Source: an uncultured Eubacteriales bacterium (GTDB lineage: Bacteria > Bacillota > Clostridia > Oscillospirales > Acutalibacteraceae). From it: DNA of 23,070 nucleotides. Below are positions 15,039 to 23,070 of the stretch, piece by piece. Within the stretch, counting starts at the first letter, position 1, and each line of letters starts with the position of its first letter. A model generated the notes under the pieces. That model was not told the origin of the DNA, did no database searches, and saw only the letters and a program-made list of their open reading frames with translations. The stretch spans positions 1 to 23,070 of the forward strand of contig CATZCM010000024.1 of NCBI GenBank assembly GCA_958417225.1. Reading direction: 5' to 3'. The translations under genes were made by a program, and so were the position numbers.

Positions 15039-17046
15039 CTAACTGTGAATCTGGATTCTTTTCTATATTTTCACCATCAAAATACGCATTTAATACATCA
15101 CGCACAACATTAAACATAGGACCCTGATTTCCAGCATGTTCCATCATAACTGCAACAGCAATTTGCGGATTATCATACGGTGCAAAACAAACAAATGTTT
15201 TATTATCCTTATGTCCCGCCTTCTCAGCCGTACCAGTTTTACCTGCAACTGGAACTCTAAAACCTGCAAGGGCCGTACCCGTTCCCCGCTGAACAACTGA
15301 CCTCATTCCCCTTTTCACTATATCAAGGTTTTCTGGTGAAATACCTGTTTCCTCCACTAAAGTCGGTTTTTCAGGGTCATTTTCCCATATAACCTCATTT
15401 CTTCCGTAATTTGTTACCTTTCGAACGAAATGTGTCCTATACCGATGACCACCATTAGCAATCGTAGCCACATATGTCGCCATTTGCATGGGAGTAAGTA
15501 AATTTTCCGATTGACCAATTGAGGCCTGCATAGTATCCATATAAGTCCAAACTTCACCGCGTCCTTCTTTTCTATCCTTATTTGCAAGTACACCCTCACT
15601 TTCCGGTATTTCTATTCCGGTTTTAACCCCGAGTCCTAATTTTTTACAATAATAATTCAGCCGTTCTATACCAGTTAATTCACCCGCTCGAAGAAAAAAC
15701 GAGTTGCATGACAAAGATAACGCCGGAATTACAGATATATTTCCATGATACCCTGTTGAACATCTAACATTTTTATACCCATGTGCACAAAACAATGAAC
15801 TTGATTCATTTATAATACTTTCCTGTAAAGCTGCACATGCAACAGCTGGTTTAAAAGTAGACCCTGGTGCAAAACCCGTGTAGAAAGATCTATCAATAAG
15901 TGGTTTAGTAGGATCATTCATCAAATTACTAAAATAAGCATCATCAGTCATGTATTTATTCAAATCGTACCCAGGACAAGATGCCGCCGCCAACACTGAA
16001 AAATCACGAACATCCAAAGCAACAACTCCACCTGCAATACAATCAGAACTTCCTATAGATTTAATATTTCGAATGATTGATTCTGTAGCAATTTTTTGCA
16101 TCCTCGCATCAAATGTCAAAAAAACTGTATGACCTGGTTGAGCATTTTGCGTCTCCAACACCTTAACTGTATTTTCTTTCTTATTTATCTCAACGTACTT
16201 TTTTCCTTCAATTCCCCTCAAATCCGATTCAAGTGCATATTCAATCCCATCTCTACCCATTCTGTCATTTAGTTTATATCCCTTATCTTTTAACTTATCA
16301 TAATCTTCTTTAGTTATTGCTCCGACTGTACCTATTATATGTGGGGCTACAGATCCATTAATACATTTTCTTGTAGCTGAAGTCGTAATCTTCACACCTT
16401 TATATTTATCAGAATTTTCAGAAACAATAGCTACCAACTCAGGACTAACTTTTTGAGCAAAAGTGTACGGTTTGGTAAACGATGTATCAAACCCACTTCG
16501 AGTCATGTTATACCGAACACTTACAATTTTCCTCTGATTCTCCATAGAAAATGATTCACAACGATACTTACTCACCAATTTTGCCATGCAATCGTTTGCT
16601 GACGCATAGCTGTTAACATTAAGATTCGAACGTCCCTTCAATTCGCTTATCAAACCGTCCTTATTCTGAGAAAAAACATATCCACCATTACCATCAAATT
16701 CGATTGGCAAAATATCTATCCATTTTTCACCCTTAAATTCAAACAATTTTATAAGTTCAATAATAATTTCGTTAATCCGGTCTTTGTCAACAGAAATCTT
16801 GTCAAAGTACACCTTATACCCGGTTTCATTTATTGCAAAGCCTCTCCCATTAACATCAACTATTTCTCCACGGACAGCCTCCGTGCTAAACGTATATGAA
16901 CTACTACTTTTATTAGCTTTTTCTCTATACTCATCACCTTGTATTATTTGCCAATTTACAAGCCTCCCGATATATAAAGCCATTACAGAAAACAAAAATA
17001 TAATAATAAATATACTTCGTCTTTTATATATTTTTTCCTCTTCCAT
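15028..17046 (-). CDS. mrdA: Penicillin-binding protein 2 (elongation transpeptidase)
   Basis: A 672-aa class B penicillin-binding protein, the transpeptidase that cross-links peptidoglycan during rod elongation. A membrane anchor lies at about residues 12-31 (IFIIIFLFSVMALYIG). A PBP dimerisation domain fills the middle. The transpeptidase motifs are complete: STFK with catalytic Ser 396, SCN at 446-448, and KTGT at 603-606. The position behind mreBCD identifies it as the MrdA/PBP2-type elongation enzyme rather than FtsI. Two consecutive ATG codons (17049 and 17046) compete. AGGTG lies 4 and 7 nt upstream, respectively, so the second is preferred. It lies 25 nt behind mreD and ends in a terminator that overlaps its own stop codon. 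RodA is not in the window. Confidence 0.93.
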   Translation of the reverse strand: MEEEKIYKRRSIFIIIFLFSVMALYIGRLVNWQIIQGDEYREKANKSSSSYTFSTEAVRGEIVDVNGRGFAINETGYKVYFDKISVDKDRINEIIIELIKLFEFKGEKWIDILPIEFDGNGGYVFSQNKDGLISELKGRSNLNVNSYASANDCMAKLVSKYRCESFSMENQRKIVSVRYNMTRSGFDTSFTKPYTFAQKVSPELVAIVSENSDKYKGVKITTSATRKCINGSVAPHIIGTVGAITKEDYDKLKDKGYKLNDRMGRDGIEYALESDLRGIEGKKYVEINKKENTVKVLETQNAQPGHTVFLTFDARMQKIATESIIRNIKSIGSSDCIAGGVVALDVRDFSVLAAASCPGYDLNKYMTDDAYFSNLMNDPTKPLIDRSFYTGFAPGSTFKPAVACAALQESIINESSSLFCAHGYKNVRCSTGYHGNISVIPALSLSCNSFFLRAGELTGIERLNYYCKKLGLGVKTGIEIPESEGVLANKDRKEGRGEVWTYMDTMQASIGQSENLLTPMQMATYVATIANGGHRYRTHFVRKVTNYGRNEVIWENDPEKPTLVEETGISPENLDIVKRGMRSVVQRGTGTALAGFRVPVAGKTGTAEKAGHKDNKTFVCFAPYDNPQIAVAVMMEHAGNQGPMFNVVRDVLNAYFDGENIEKNPDSQLEGP

Positions 17047-17071
17047 CATAAATCACCTATTTCCATACTTA

Positions 17072-17587
17072 TCATTCTTTCTCGTGAGTTAACAACATAA
17101 TTGATTTATTAAACAAATAAAAAACAGGAACTAAAATAAACGTAACTAACATTCTTGGTCCATAATTATGGAAAAGCACATATTCAATTTGATCATAACC
17201 TTTCATAAGATAAAAAAACAAAAAATGCATTCCATAAGAAAAAACAATCACAATAACAGCAGTCCACAAAACATTTAATATATTTGTTCTTATAACATTA
17301 GATGTAAGGAAACCTATAAAAAAGCATAATACTGCAAACAAAACCGTATTCACACACAAAGGCACCCCCGCACCAAAATCCATCAAAATTCCTACAAGTA
17401 ATCCGAAACACATCGACACAACATCACTCTCAAAAAAAGCAATCGATACCGCAATTGTTAATACAATGTTAGGATTAATAGCATAAGAGTCAAATTTCGG
17501 TATAGGAGTCTGTTGGACTATAAAGAACAAAATTATCTCTACAGTATACACCGTAAATCTAATCCACCTACGGCTTGATTTTTCCAA
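17072..17587 (-). CDS. mreD: Rod shape-determining protein MreD
   Basis: A 171-aa integral membrane protein with five to six predicted helices and few soluble residues, the size and layout of MreD. Sequence conservation in the family is low, so the call leans on position between mreC and mrdA and on motifs such as NPNIVLTIAVSIAFF and FGLLVGILMDFGAG. MreD links MreC and the PBP2/RodA synthase in the elongasome. The start is a TTG at 17587 behind GAGGGAT; mreC ends 2 nt upstream, so the two are translationally coupled. Confidence 0.9.
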   Translation of the reverse strand: MEKSSRRWIRFTVYTVEIILFFIVQQTPIPKFDSYAINPNIVLTIAVSIAFFESDVVSMCFGLLVGILMDFGAGVPLCVNTVLFAVLCFFIGFLTSNVIRTNILNVLWTAVIVIVFSYGMHFLFFYLMKGYDQIEYVLFHNYGPRMLVTFILVPVFYLFNKSIMLLTHEKE

Positions 17588-17589
17588 AA

Positions 17590-18561
17590 TTATCCCTCCC
17601 TCTTTTTTCTTGTTACTTTTAAATCAGAGGTAGCAACTGTAGTCGTATTAGAAGTCTCATTATTTTCAGAAGTTTCAGTACTTGTTGTATCCTTAGGTAA
17701 AAGGTCTTTAATTGACTTTGTTTCGATATTTCCCTTTCCTTGGAAAGAAGTAACTACTAAAACATCTCTTACTACACGAATATCCTCAAATGGTTCAATT
17801 ATAGCATATCGTGATGAATCAAACTCATCATTTTTCAATTCACAAACTCGCCCTACAATTAAATTTCTAGGATAAATTCCTCCTAACCCAGTTGTCACTA
17901 CTAATCCATCAGTTTTCATCGTAGTCTGTGCAGGCACATATGACAGTCTAGTTAAATTCTGATCGGCAAGTGTTACATTTCCCGTTATTACACCGCTGTC
18001 TTGAGTTTCACGGTCAGCTGCACCCACACAACAATCAGGTGATAAAATAGTTGCTACTTTAGCAGATGTAAGATTAACAGATACCACACGTCCAATTAAC
18101 CCCTTCTGTGTAATAACCGGATCATTAACGGAAATCCCTGAGGATGAGCCCTGATTTATCATGAATCCATAAAAGTTATCATTTGTATCTCGGGCAACTA
18201 CTGTCGCTGGTGAAAATTTTAAGCTCTCATTGGATTTTTTTATTTCCAAGTACTTTTCATATTTTTTATTTTCATTTTCGAGTTCCGTATAATTAACTAA
18301 CTGTTCCCTGAGTTTTTGAATTTCATTCTGAAGCGCTGAAATTTCACTTTCATATGTCTGAGCAGTTTTTTCTGTCTCAAACAGCTTTCCCGCCGAATCT
18401 GAAACACCCGTAGTAAATTTCTGAATCGGCGACGTTAAAGCACCCCATATTGAATTTATAAAGTTATCAGAATATTGAAAAGTGATAAGAGAAACTCCAA
18501 CCACTATACATATCGTTGCTAACAAAATTTTAAAACTCTTGCTTCTAAAAAATTCTTTCAT
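17590..18561 (-). CDS. mreC: Rod shape-determining protein MreC
   Basis: A 323-aa bitopic membrane protein. A basic start (MKEFFRSKSFK) leads into one membrane helix (residues about 11-29). A coiled coil follows (about 55-110, EISALQNEIQKLREQL), and then the extracytoplasmic beta-barrel domain with GLIGRVVSVN and VTTGLGGIYPRNLIVGRV typical of MreC. The tail (residues 280-323) is Ser/Thr/Asn-rich and basic at the end, unlike the conserved domain. MreC scaffolds the wall elongation complex outside the membrane. ATG 18561 is chosen because AGGAGG lies 7 nt upstream; a TTG six codons earlier lies on the wrong side of this SD. A 189-nt gap with hairpins separates it from mreB. Confidence 0.93.
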   Translation of the reverse strand: MKEFFRSKSFKILLATICIVVGVSLITFQYSDNFINSIWGALTSPIQKFTTGVSDSAGKLFETEKTAQTYESEISALQNEIQKLREQLVNYTELENENKKYEKYLEIKKSNESLKFSPATVVARDTNDNFYGFMINQGSSSGISVNDPVITQKGLIGRVVSVNLTSAKVATILSPDCCVGAADRETQDSGVITGNVTLADQNLTRLSYVPAQTTMKTDGLVVTTGLGGIYPRNLIVGRVCELKNDEFDSSRYAIIEPFEDIRVVRDVLVVTSFQGKGNIETKSIKDLLPKDTTSTETSENNETSNTTTVATSDLKVTRKKREG

Positions 18562-18600
18562 TGACGGCCCTCCTGACAAGACAAACTAAAAAGCAAAATA

Positions 18601-18628
18601 GCGGTGAGTATCAAACCTACTCATCCGC
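18601..18628 (-). terminator. Hairpin in the mreB-mreC gap, possible attenuator
   Basis: GCGG plus TGAGTA (18601-18610) pairs with TACTCA and CCGC (18618-18628), with one bulged base and a 7-nt loop. On the minus strand it is followed by TATTTTGCTTTTTAG, a weak U-rich tail. It could partly terminate mreB transcripts and lower mreCD expression relative to mreB. Confidence 0.5.
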
Positions 18629-18701
18629 CATTACCTCATTATCGATGACTATTAAGTTCGTTGCACCCAAAACTTGTAATCATTCATCATTATAAACTTC
18701 G

Positions 18702-18722
18702 ATTGTTTCATTTAGAAACAAT
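18702..18722 (-). promoter_or_regulatory. 8-bp stem-loop behind mreB
   Basis: ATTGTTTC (18702-18709) pairs exactly with GAAACAAT (18715-18722) around 5 nt, 28 nt behind the mreB stop. There is no U-run, so RNA protection or processing is more likely than termination. A TATAAT (18689-18694) follows on the minus strand without a good -35, so an internal mreC promoter is only possible. Confidence 0.4.
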
Positions 18723-18750
18723 ACATTAAAAATTTTTTAATTACTAAATA

Positions 18751-19767
18751 CTATCTTCTTTTCTTTCGAGCCTTATAATATTCAGTAGGCATAGTAATCT
18801 CAAGTCTTTTGCCAGTACCATCCACAACACAATCAAGTGGATTTTCCGCAACATTAACTGGCATACTTGTTTCCTTTGAAATAAGCACATCCAAACCTCT
18901 TAACAATGCTCCGCCGCCAGTTAACATAATCCCATGATCTATAATATCAGATGACAATTCTGGAGGTGTTCTTTCCAAAGTATCTTTTATCGCATCAATT
19001 ATTATTTCCAGTGGATCTTCCAATGCCTCTCTTATTTCGGGAGCAGTTATCGTTATATTTTTGGGAAGCCCGTCAACCAAGTTACGCCCCTTTATTTCAA
19101 CAGATTCTTCTCCCTCATATGGAGCTGCTGAACCTATTTTAATTTTGATATTTTCAGCAGTTCTTTCCCCGATAAGAAGATTATATTTTTTCTTAACATA
19201 AGATATGATAGACTCGTCAAATTTATCCCCTGCAACTCTAACTGAACACGCAGTTACTATATCTCCAAGAGATATTACAGCAACTTCCGAAGTTCCTCCT
19301 CCAATGTCAACTACCATGCTCCCAGTTGGTTCCGCCACAGGAAGCCCTGCCCCAATAGCTGCTGCCATTGGTTCCTCAATGAGTTCCACCGCGCTAGCTC
19401 CAGCTTGACACGCCGCATCCTCAACTGCTCTGCGTTCCACCTCCGTAACTCCAGATGGAATGCAAACCACTACTCTTGGTTTTTTGCTAAAAAGTCCCGG
19501 TTTAATCGCACCACGAATAAAATGTTTCAACATTGTCGCCGTGATATCAAAATCAGCAATAACACCATCTTTCAACGGACGAACCGCAACAATAGATCCG
19601 GGTGTACGTCCAATCATTTCCTTTGCTTTAATCCCAACTGCAAGTACATTTCCATTTCTGGTATCTTCCGCTACTACTGAAGGTTCACGCATAACTATAC
19701 CTTTCCCCTTCATGAAAACCAATGTATTTGCTGTTCCCAAATCAATCCCTATGTCTCTTGTAAACAC
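18751..19767 (-). CDS. mreB: Rod shape-determining actin homologue MreB
   Basis: A 338-aa bacterial actin that forms membrane-associated filaments guiding lateral wall synthesis. The ATP-binding motifs are intact: phosphate 1 (DIGIDLGTANTLV, near the N-terminus), phosphate 2 (VVDIGGGTSEVAV) and the adenosine motif (GIMLTGGGALLRGLD). The GTG at 19767 gives the usual MFTRDIGIDLGT start and has AAAGGGG 11 nt upstream. The TTG seven codons earlier has no SD. It is the first gene of mreB-mreC-mreD-mrdA and is preceded by two promoters. MreB implies a rod-shaped or elongating cell. Confidence 0.95.
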   Translation of the reverse strand: MFTRDIGIDLGTANTLVFMKGKGIVMREPSVVAEDTRNGNVLAVGIKAKEMIGRTPGSIVAVRPLKDGVIADFDITATMLKHFIRGAIKPGLFSKKPRVVVCIPSGVTEVERRAVEDAACQAGASAVELIEEPMAAAIGAGLPVAEPTGSMVVDIGGGTSEVAVISLGDIVTACSVRVAGDKFDESIISYVKKKYNLLIGERTAENIKIKIGSAAPYEGEESVEIKGRNLVDGLPKNITITAPEIREALEDPLEIIIDAIKDTLERTPPELSSDIIDHGIMLTGGGALLRGLDVLISKETSMPVNVAENPLDCVVDGTGKRLEITMPTEYYKARKKRR

Positions 19768-19828
19768 CTGATCACAAACCCCTTTCAATACACTTATAAA
19801 TTTTTTCTAAAATATTATGTGACTACTT

Positions 19829-19857
19829 ATTATACCACAGATAGCCTATGTACACAA
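19829..19857 (-). promoter_or_regulatory. Proximal mreB promoter
   Basis: Minus strand TTGTGT (19852-19857), 17-nt spacer, TATAAT (19829-19834) preceded by TGG (extended -10). It starts transcription about 55 nt before the mreB GTG. Confidence 0.75.
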
Positions 19858-20126
19858 CCATTTATAGACTTAACTCTGATTCTGTATTTTTACTTTTATC
19901 TATAAAACCATGATCAATATTCAAAAATTTCATCTCATGTACATTACATAAACACAAACATTTTTACTTACTATGATAAATTGTCTCCCACCTTTTAATT
20001 ATACCTCGTATAAAAATTTTTCTCAACTTGTTTAAAAAAAAATTACCTTTTTCACTTTTTAAAAACTAGTATGCTCTTAATATTGTACATAATTCCAATT
20101 GTTTTTTTTAACAAATCACCAACAGT
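19858..20126. other. Non-coding gap between the U32 gene and mreB
   Basis: About 270 A/T-rich bases with no convincing ORF. It holds a second promoter (19998-20026) and only short, weak stems; I see no convincing terminator for the U32 gene. Confidence 0.5.
19998..20026 (-). promoter_or_regulatory. Distal promoter upstream of mreB
   Basis: Minus strand TTGAGA (20021-20026), 17-nt spacer, TATAAT (19998-20003). It would give mreB a leader of about 225 nt, or drive a small RNA. An SD-like GGTGGGAG follows it, but no start codon lies at a fitting distance. Confidence 0.6.
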
Positions 20127-22190
20127 TTAATCCACAGATCGATAATACAATCCACGCGTATAGCTCTTTGAAAGCTTATTAGAGTTGTTGAAAACTTGAA
20201 AGTTTTCCTCACTTTCAACAGAGTTTTCAACAGTGAATCTCAAGGTGAAAAAATCAACTCCATGAATTTCATTTTTTCGGTCTCCCATGTACAAAGGAAC
20301 ACTATTCAAAATTTCAGTACAAACACCATCGCAAAGCATTGGAAATTTTACGTTTTTCCTATCAGCGATTTCGCACTTCCCACAGTTTCCAGCACAATTG
20401 TTGAAAGTATTTACACCCGGACAATTTCTCGTTAACATAAGCGGAAGTCGACCATATACAATAATTCCTCGTGGTATCTCACCGCGAAGTTTTTTTATTT
20501 CATTAAGGGTCATTTCAAAAGAAAGTTCAACATCATGAACCCCAAGGTCTTTTATAGCATCCAGAGAAAACGAGTTCATCACATTTAAAGCAAATGATCC
20601 ATGTACAATATAATCAAAATTTTTTACTAAATTGATTGCTCCCAAATTACCGATCAAAACGTGTTGAATCCCGAAACCTTGCAAATTTTCAAGTTTTTTG
20701 CAAATTTTCTCTTCTTGTCCAAACATCCCTCTCGGAATTTCAATTCCCACATTGAAACCTCTTTTTTGCAAAGTCAAAATCTTTTCTAACGGAAGCGTAA
20801 ATGGAACATAAACAATTTCACAACATTTAAAACAATCCGGTATTTGAGCATTAACAAACCTTGCTCTAATTGTCGGCTTTTTAGAAAGATGCTCTTTAAA
20901 AGTATCTATATTGGATGTTGAAAAACTTATAGGTATTGACGTAGAACGCTTTTTTTCCAGATCATTTAAACACCTACGTCTAAGATCATTTAAAGTAGAA
21001 ATTGGAACACTCACATCACTGTCCATGCATATTTCTACTAAATTGCATTTAAACATAGTTCCTCCTGTTTTTAAAAGCTGATCACGGCATCTTTCTTCAG
21101 TCAACGGAACATTCCTAGCTCGCTCAACCTTATCACCTTCTACAAAACATTCATTTTTCTCATCATCTATGACACTAAGTTTTATTGTTTCATTTTTCTT
21201 CATTATTAAAAAAAATCGAATTGGAATATTTTGTGTCTCTTTATTATACAAACTTCTAATCTCAGACAATTTCTTTTCAGACAGTGCTGTCACATCTTTT
21301 TTTGTACGATGACCAAACATATCCCTTCCACGCAAACCTGTGTAGTATCCAGACGTAAAACCTGAACGTGAAAAAACCGATATTAATCTATCTTTTTGAA
21401 CATCTGATAAAATTCCACCATCTGCTACAGCCCGACAAGCATCTACTGCAGCTGCAACATATTCCGGACGTTTCATTCTACCCTCTATTTTCACAGAAGT
21501 TACACCAATTTCAGCAAGTTCTTTTATAAACTCTACATGTGACATGTCTTTCAGACTTAAAACATGAGAATTATTACTATTATTCATTCTCATCGGTAAT
21601 CTACACGGTTGTGCACACAACCCTCGATTTCCGCTACGGCCTCCTAGCACTGAACTATAGTAGCATTGCCCCGACACTGACATACATAAAGCCCCATGAA
21701 CAAATACCTCCAATTCAATATCTGAACCATTTCGAATTACTTGAATTTCCGCTTTTGACAATTCTCTAGACAAAACAACTCTGTTGAAACCTACATTTTG
21801 CAACAATTTAACTCCCTCGAGTGTATGAATTGACATTTGAGTTGATCCATGCAATCTCACATCTTTTGAACATTTGCGCAAAATTTTAGCAAGACCAATA
21901 TCTTGTACTATTATCGCATCAACTGACAACGAACATAAATACTCCGCAATATTAACAACATCAGCGAATTCCTCATCCTTTATCAATGTATTCAGAGTAA
22001 CGTACGCTTTAACGCCCTTAGCATGACAATACTCAATTAATTGTTTCGCTTCAAGTTTATCAAAATTAAACGCGTTCGCACGTGCACCAAACCGTTTCAT
22101 TCCAAAATAAATTGCATCTGCTCCGAGACGAACAGCCGGGTAAACTGATTCCATTGACCCGGCTGGAGCTAAAATTTCTATATTGCCCAT
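20127..22190 (-). CDS. U32 family peptidase-like protein with C-terminal DUF3656-type region
   Basis: A 687-aa cytoplasmic protein. The N-terminal U32 domain starts ILAPAGSMESVYPAVRLGAD and contains the U32 signature EVFVHGALCMSVSGQC. Cys 169, 176, 192 and 196 match the four-cysteine iron-sulphur arrangement of this family. Relatives with a long second half include RlhA (23S rRNA C2501 hydroxylation) and UbiU/UbiV. True peptidase activity is doubtful, and an RNA- or cofactor-modifying role is more likely by family knowledge. The C-terminal third has another cysteine cluster (NCPGVNTFNNCAGNCGKC, then LCDGVC). ATG 22190 uses an SD (GGTGTGAG) inside the end of the coiled-coil gene, whose stop is 3 nt upstream, so the two are one operon. 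Confidence 0.9.
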   Translation of the reverse strand: MGNIEILAPAGSMESVYPAVRLGADAIYFGMKRFGARANAFNFDKLEAKQLIEYCHAKGVKAYVTLNTLIKDEEFADVVNIAEYLCSLSVDAIIVQDIGLAKILRKCSKDVRLHGSTQMSIHTLEGVKLLQNVGFNRVVLSRELSKAEIQVIRNGSDIELEVFVHGALCMSVSGQCYYSSVLGGRSGNRGLCAQPCRLPMRMNNSNNSHVLSLKDMSHVEFIKELAEIGVTSVKIEGRMKRPEYVAAAVDACRAVADGGILSDVQKDRLISVFSRSGFTSGYYTGLRGRDMFGHRTKKDVTALSEKKLSEIRSLYNKETQNIPIRFFLIMKKNETIKLSVIDDEKNECFVEGDKVERARNVPLTEERCRDQLLKTGGTMFKCNLVEICMDSDVSVPISTLNDLRRRCLNDLEKKRSTSIPISFSTSNIDTFKEHLSKKPTIRARFVNAQIPDCFKCCEIVYVPFTLPLEKILTLQKRGFNVGIEIPRGMFGQEEKICKKLENLQGFGIQHVLIGNLGAINLVKNFDYIVHGSFALNVMNSFSLDAIKDLGVHDVELSFEMTLNEIKKLRGEIPRGIIVYGRLPLMLTRNCPGVNTFNNCAGNCGKCEIADRKNVKFPMLCDGVCTEILNSVPLYMGDRKNEIHGVDFFTLRFTVENSVESEENFQVFNNSNKLSKSYTRGLYYRSVD

Positions 22191-22193
22191 AAC

Positions 22194-23070
22194 TCACACC
22201 AAAACACTATTAAAAATATCATCATTTTTTGTGTCCAACTCCACTAAATCATTCGGTAATTGTTTAGCATTCACATTATTTAATTTTACATTGTCATTTA
22301 AGCGATTTTCTAAATTATTAACTTTCATTACTAAAAGCTTGGCATCCATTTTTGCTCCTTCAAGCTCAAGTTTTGCATCAGAAAGCTCATTTGAACATTT
22401 TGACAATCTCTTATTTAAATCACCAATTTCCTTTTGTTTTAAATTTTTTTCATCAGTTATATCCTCTACTTGAATTTTCATCTCATTCAATATTCCTTCA
22501 TATTCCTGTACATCATTCATATACGACGCTATTTCATCATTTAATCTCTCAATTTCATGGTTTTTAATTTTATTATCAGTTAATATACCTTGCATTTCTT
22601 TTCTAGTATGCTCTAAAACCTCTTCCATATTTCTGCATTCGATAAAACTATCATTTATCTCTTGTTTTAATTTATTTATCGATTCTTCCGCCTTGCGTAG
22701 CCTTTGCTCTGTTTCAGTTTTAACTCTCTCTAACTGCTCTATCGCTTGACTTTTTTCCTGTGATTCACTCAAGCTTTCCTCGAGCAGTTCTTCTGTTTCG
22801 CGTAATTTTTGCTCTGTTTCGGCCTTTGCGCTCTCTAACTGCTCTATCACTTGACTTTTTTCCTGTGATTCACTCAAGCTTCCCTCGAGTAATTCTGCAG
22901 TTTCACGTAGTTTTTGCTCTGTTTCGGCCTTTGCGCTCTCTAACTGCTCTATCACTTGACTTTTTTCCTGTGATTCACTCAAGCTTCCCTCGAGTAATTC
23001 TGCAGTTTCACGTAGTTTTTGCTCTGTTTCGGCCTTTGCGCTCTCTAACTGCTCTATCACTTGACTTTTT
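22194..23070 (-). CDS. Long coiled-coil protein with 35-residue repeats, 5' end missing
   Basis: The frame is open to the window edge; no true start is seen. The visible 291 residues are almost entirely charged heptad coiled coil. The first part consists of 35-residue (five-heptad) repeats such as VIEQLESAKAETEQKLRETA followed by ELLEGSLSESQEKSQ. About three copies are visible, the outer two nearly identical and the last diverged to VKTETEQRLRKAEE. A non-repetitive coil and a short uncoiled tail (LPNDLVELDTKNDDIFNSVLV in part) follow. In Clostridia the gene before this U32 peptidase is often zapA, encoding an FtsZ-ring protein that ends in a coiled coil. This could be a greatly extended ZapA, but the deciding N-terminus is outside the window. 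Confidence 0.75.
   Translation of the reverse strand, partial: KSQVIEQLESAKAETEQKLRETAELLEGSLSESQEKSQVIEQLESAKAETEQKLRETAELLEGSLSESQEKSQVIEQLESAKAETEQKLRETEELLEESLSESQEKSQAIEQLERVKTETEQRLRKAEESINKLKQEINDSFIECRNMEEVLEHTRKEMQGILTDNKIKNHEIERLNDEIASYMNDVQEYEGILNEMKIQVEDITDEKNLKQKEIGDLNKRLSKCSNELSDAKLELEGAKMDAKLLVMKVNNLENRLNDNVKLNNVNAKQLPNDLVELDTKNDDIFNSVLV
22741..23070 (-). repeat. 105-bp in-frame tandem repeat
   Basis: Period 105 nt; units begin at 22741, 22846, 22951 and 23056 (the last cut by the edge). The copies 22846-22950 and 22951-23055 are nearly identical, and 22741-22845 has diverged modestly. Each unit encodes 35 residues. Copy number may vary by slippage or recombination, and assembly collapse is possible. 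Confidence 0.9.

Noticed and set aside
15414..15599. 61-codon ORF inside pbp2 and similar internal ORFs in mreB, hemW and the ATPase gene
   Set aside because: Out-of-frame or antisense shadows of well-supported genes without SD sequences.
19858..19990. Small RNA or riboswitch between the two mreB promoters
   Set aside because: No stable, recognisable fold or terminator is visible by eye; left as a possibility only.
22741..23070. 105-bp tandem repeats as CRISPR
   Set aside because: Contiguous units without spacers, in frame in a coiled-coil gene.

Overview
The window is AT-rich Gram-positive DNA, most likely from the Clostridia and probably Oscillospiraceae/Ruminococcaceae-like. The basis is Firmicutes-type Shine-Dalgarno (SD) sequences, a YlmC/YmxH sporulation protein, the mreB-mreC-mreD-pbp2 order, a pyrophosphatase-like/NUDIX fusion, a U32 peptidase and a BspA-like surface protein. 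A host-associated lifestyle is inferred from the BspA-like protein and the AAA-ATPase/PDDEXK genes. Genus cannot be read from the sequence.

Layout. 1-833: 5' half of a group IIC intron (minus strand) with the start of its reverse transcriptase, inserted behind a perfect 20-bp terminator-like hairpin. 918-1584: a Nif11-type RiPP precursor with its own promoter, and a ymxH-like gene. 1798-4433: a P-type cation ATPase and a DUF378 membrane protein on the plus strand, closed by a terminator. 4485-6504: a pyrophosphatase-like/NUDIX fusion and hemW (minus). 6587-6827: a tRNA-Thr/tRNA-Tyr unit with promoter and terminator. 6927-7478: a lipoprotein. 7659-10044: a secreted BspA-like leucine-rich-repeat protein followed by a 40-aa cysteine-containing peptide gene (minus). 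10221-10552: a segment bounded by 34-bp inverted repeats that carries a promoter pointing at the BspA gene. 10553-11228: gene debris. 11286-14842: two tandem AAA-ATPase/PDDEXK paralogues with mosaic divergence. 15015-19767: the mreBCD-pbp2 cell-shape cluster (minus). 20127-23070: a U32 peptidase and an upstream coiled-coil gene with 35-residue repeats, cut by the window edge.

The cell-shape genes work together: MreB filaments, the MreC/MreD membrane partners and PBP2 form the elongation machinery. The most interesting part is upstream of the BspA-like gene. Two near-identical 34-bp sites in inverted orientation flank 264 bp containing a good sigma-A promoter aimed at the gene, which is the architecture of a phase-variation promoter switch. 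The same leader appears to carry a strong SD separated from the start codon by a 10-bp stem-loop. No recombinase is encoded in the window, so inversion is a hypothesis.
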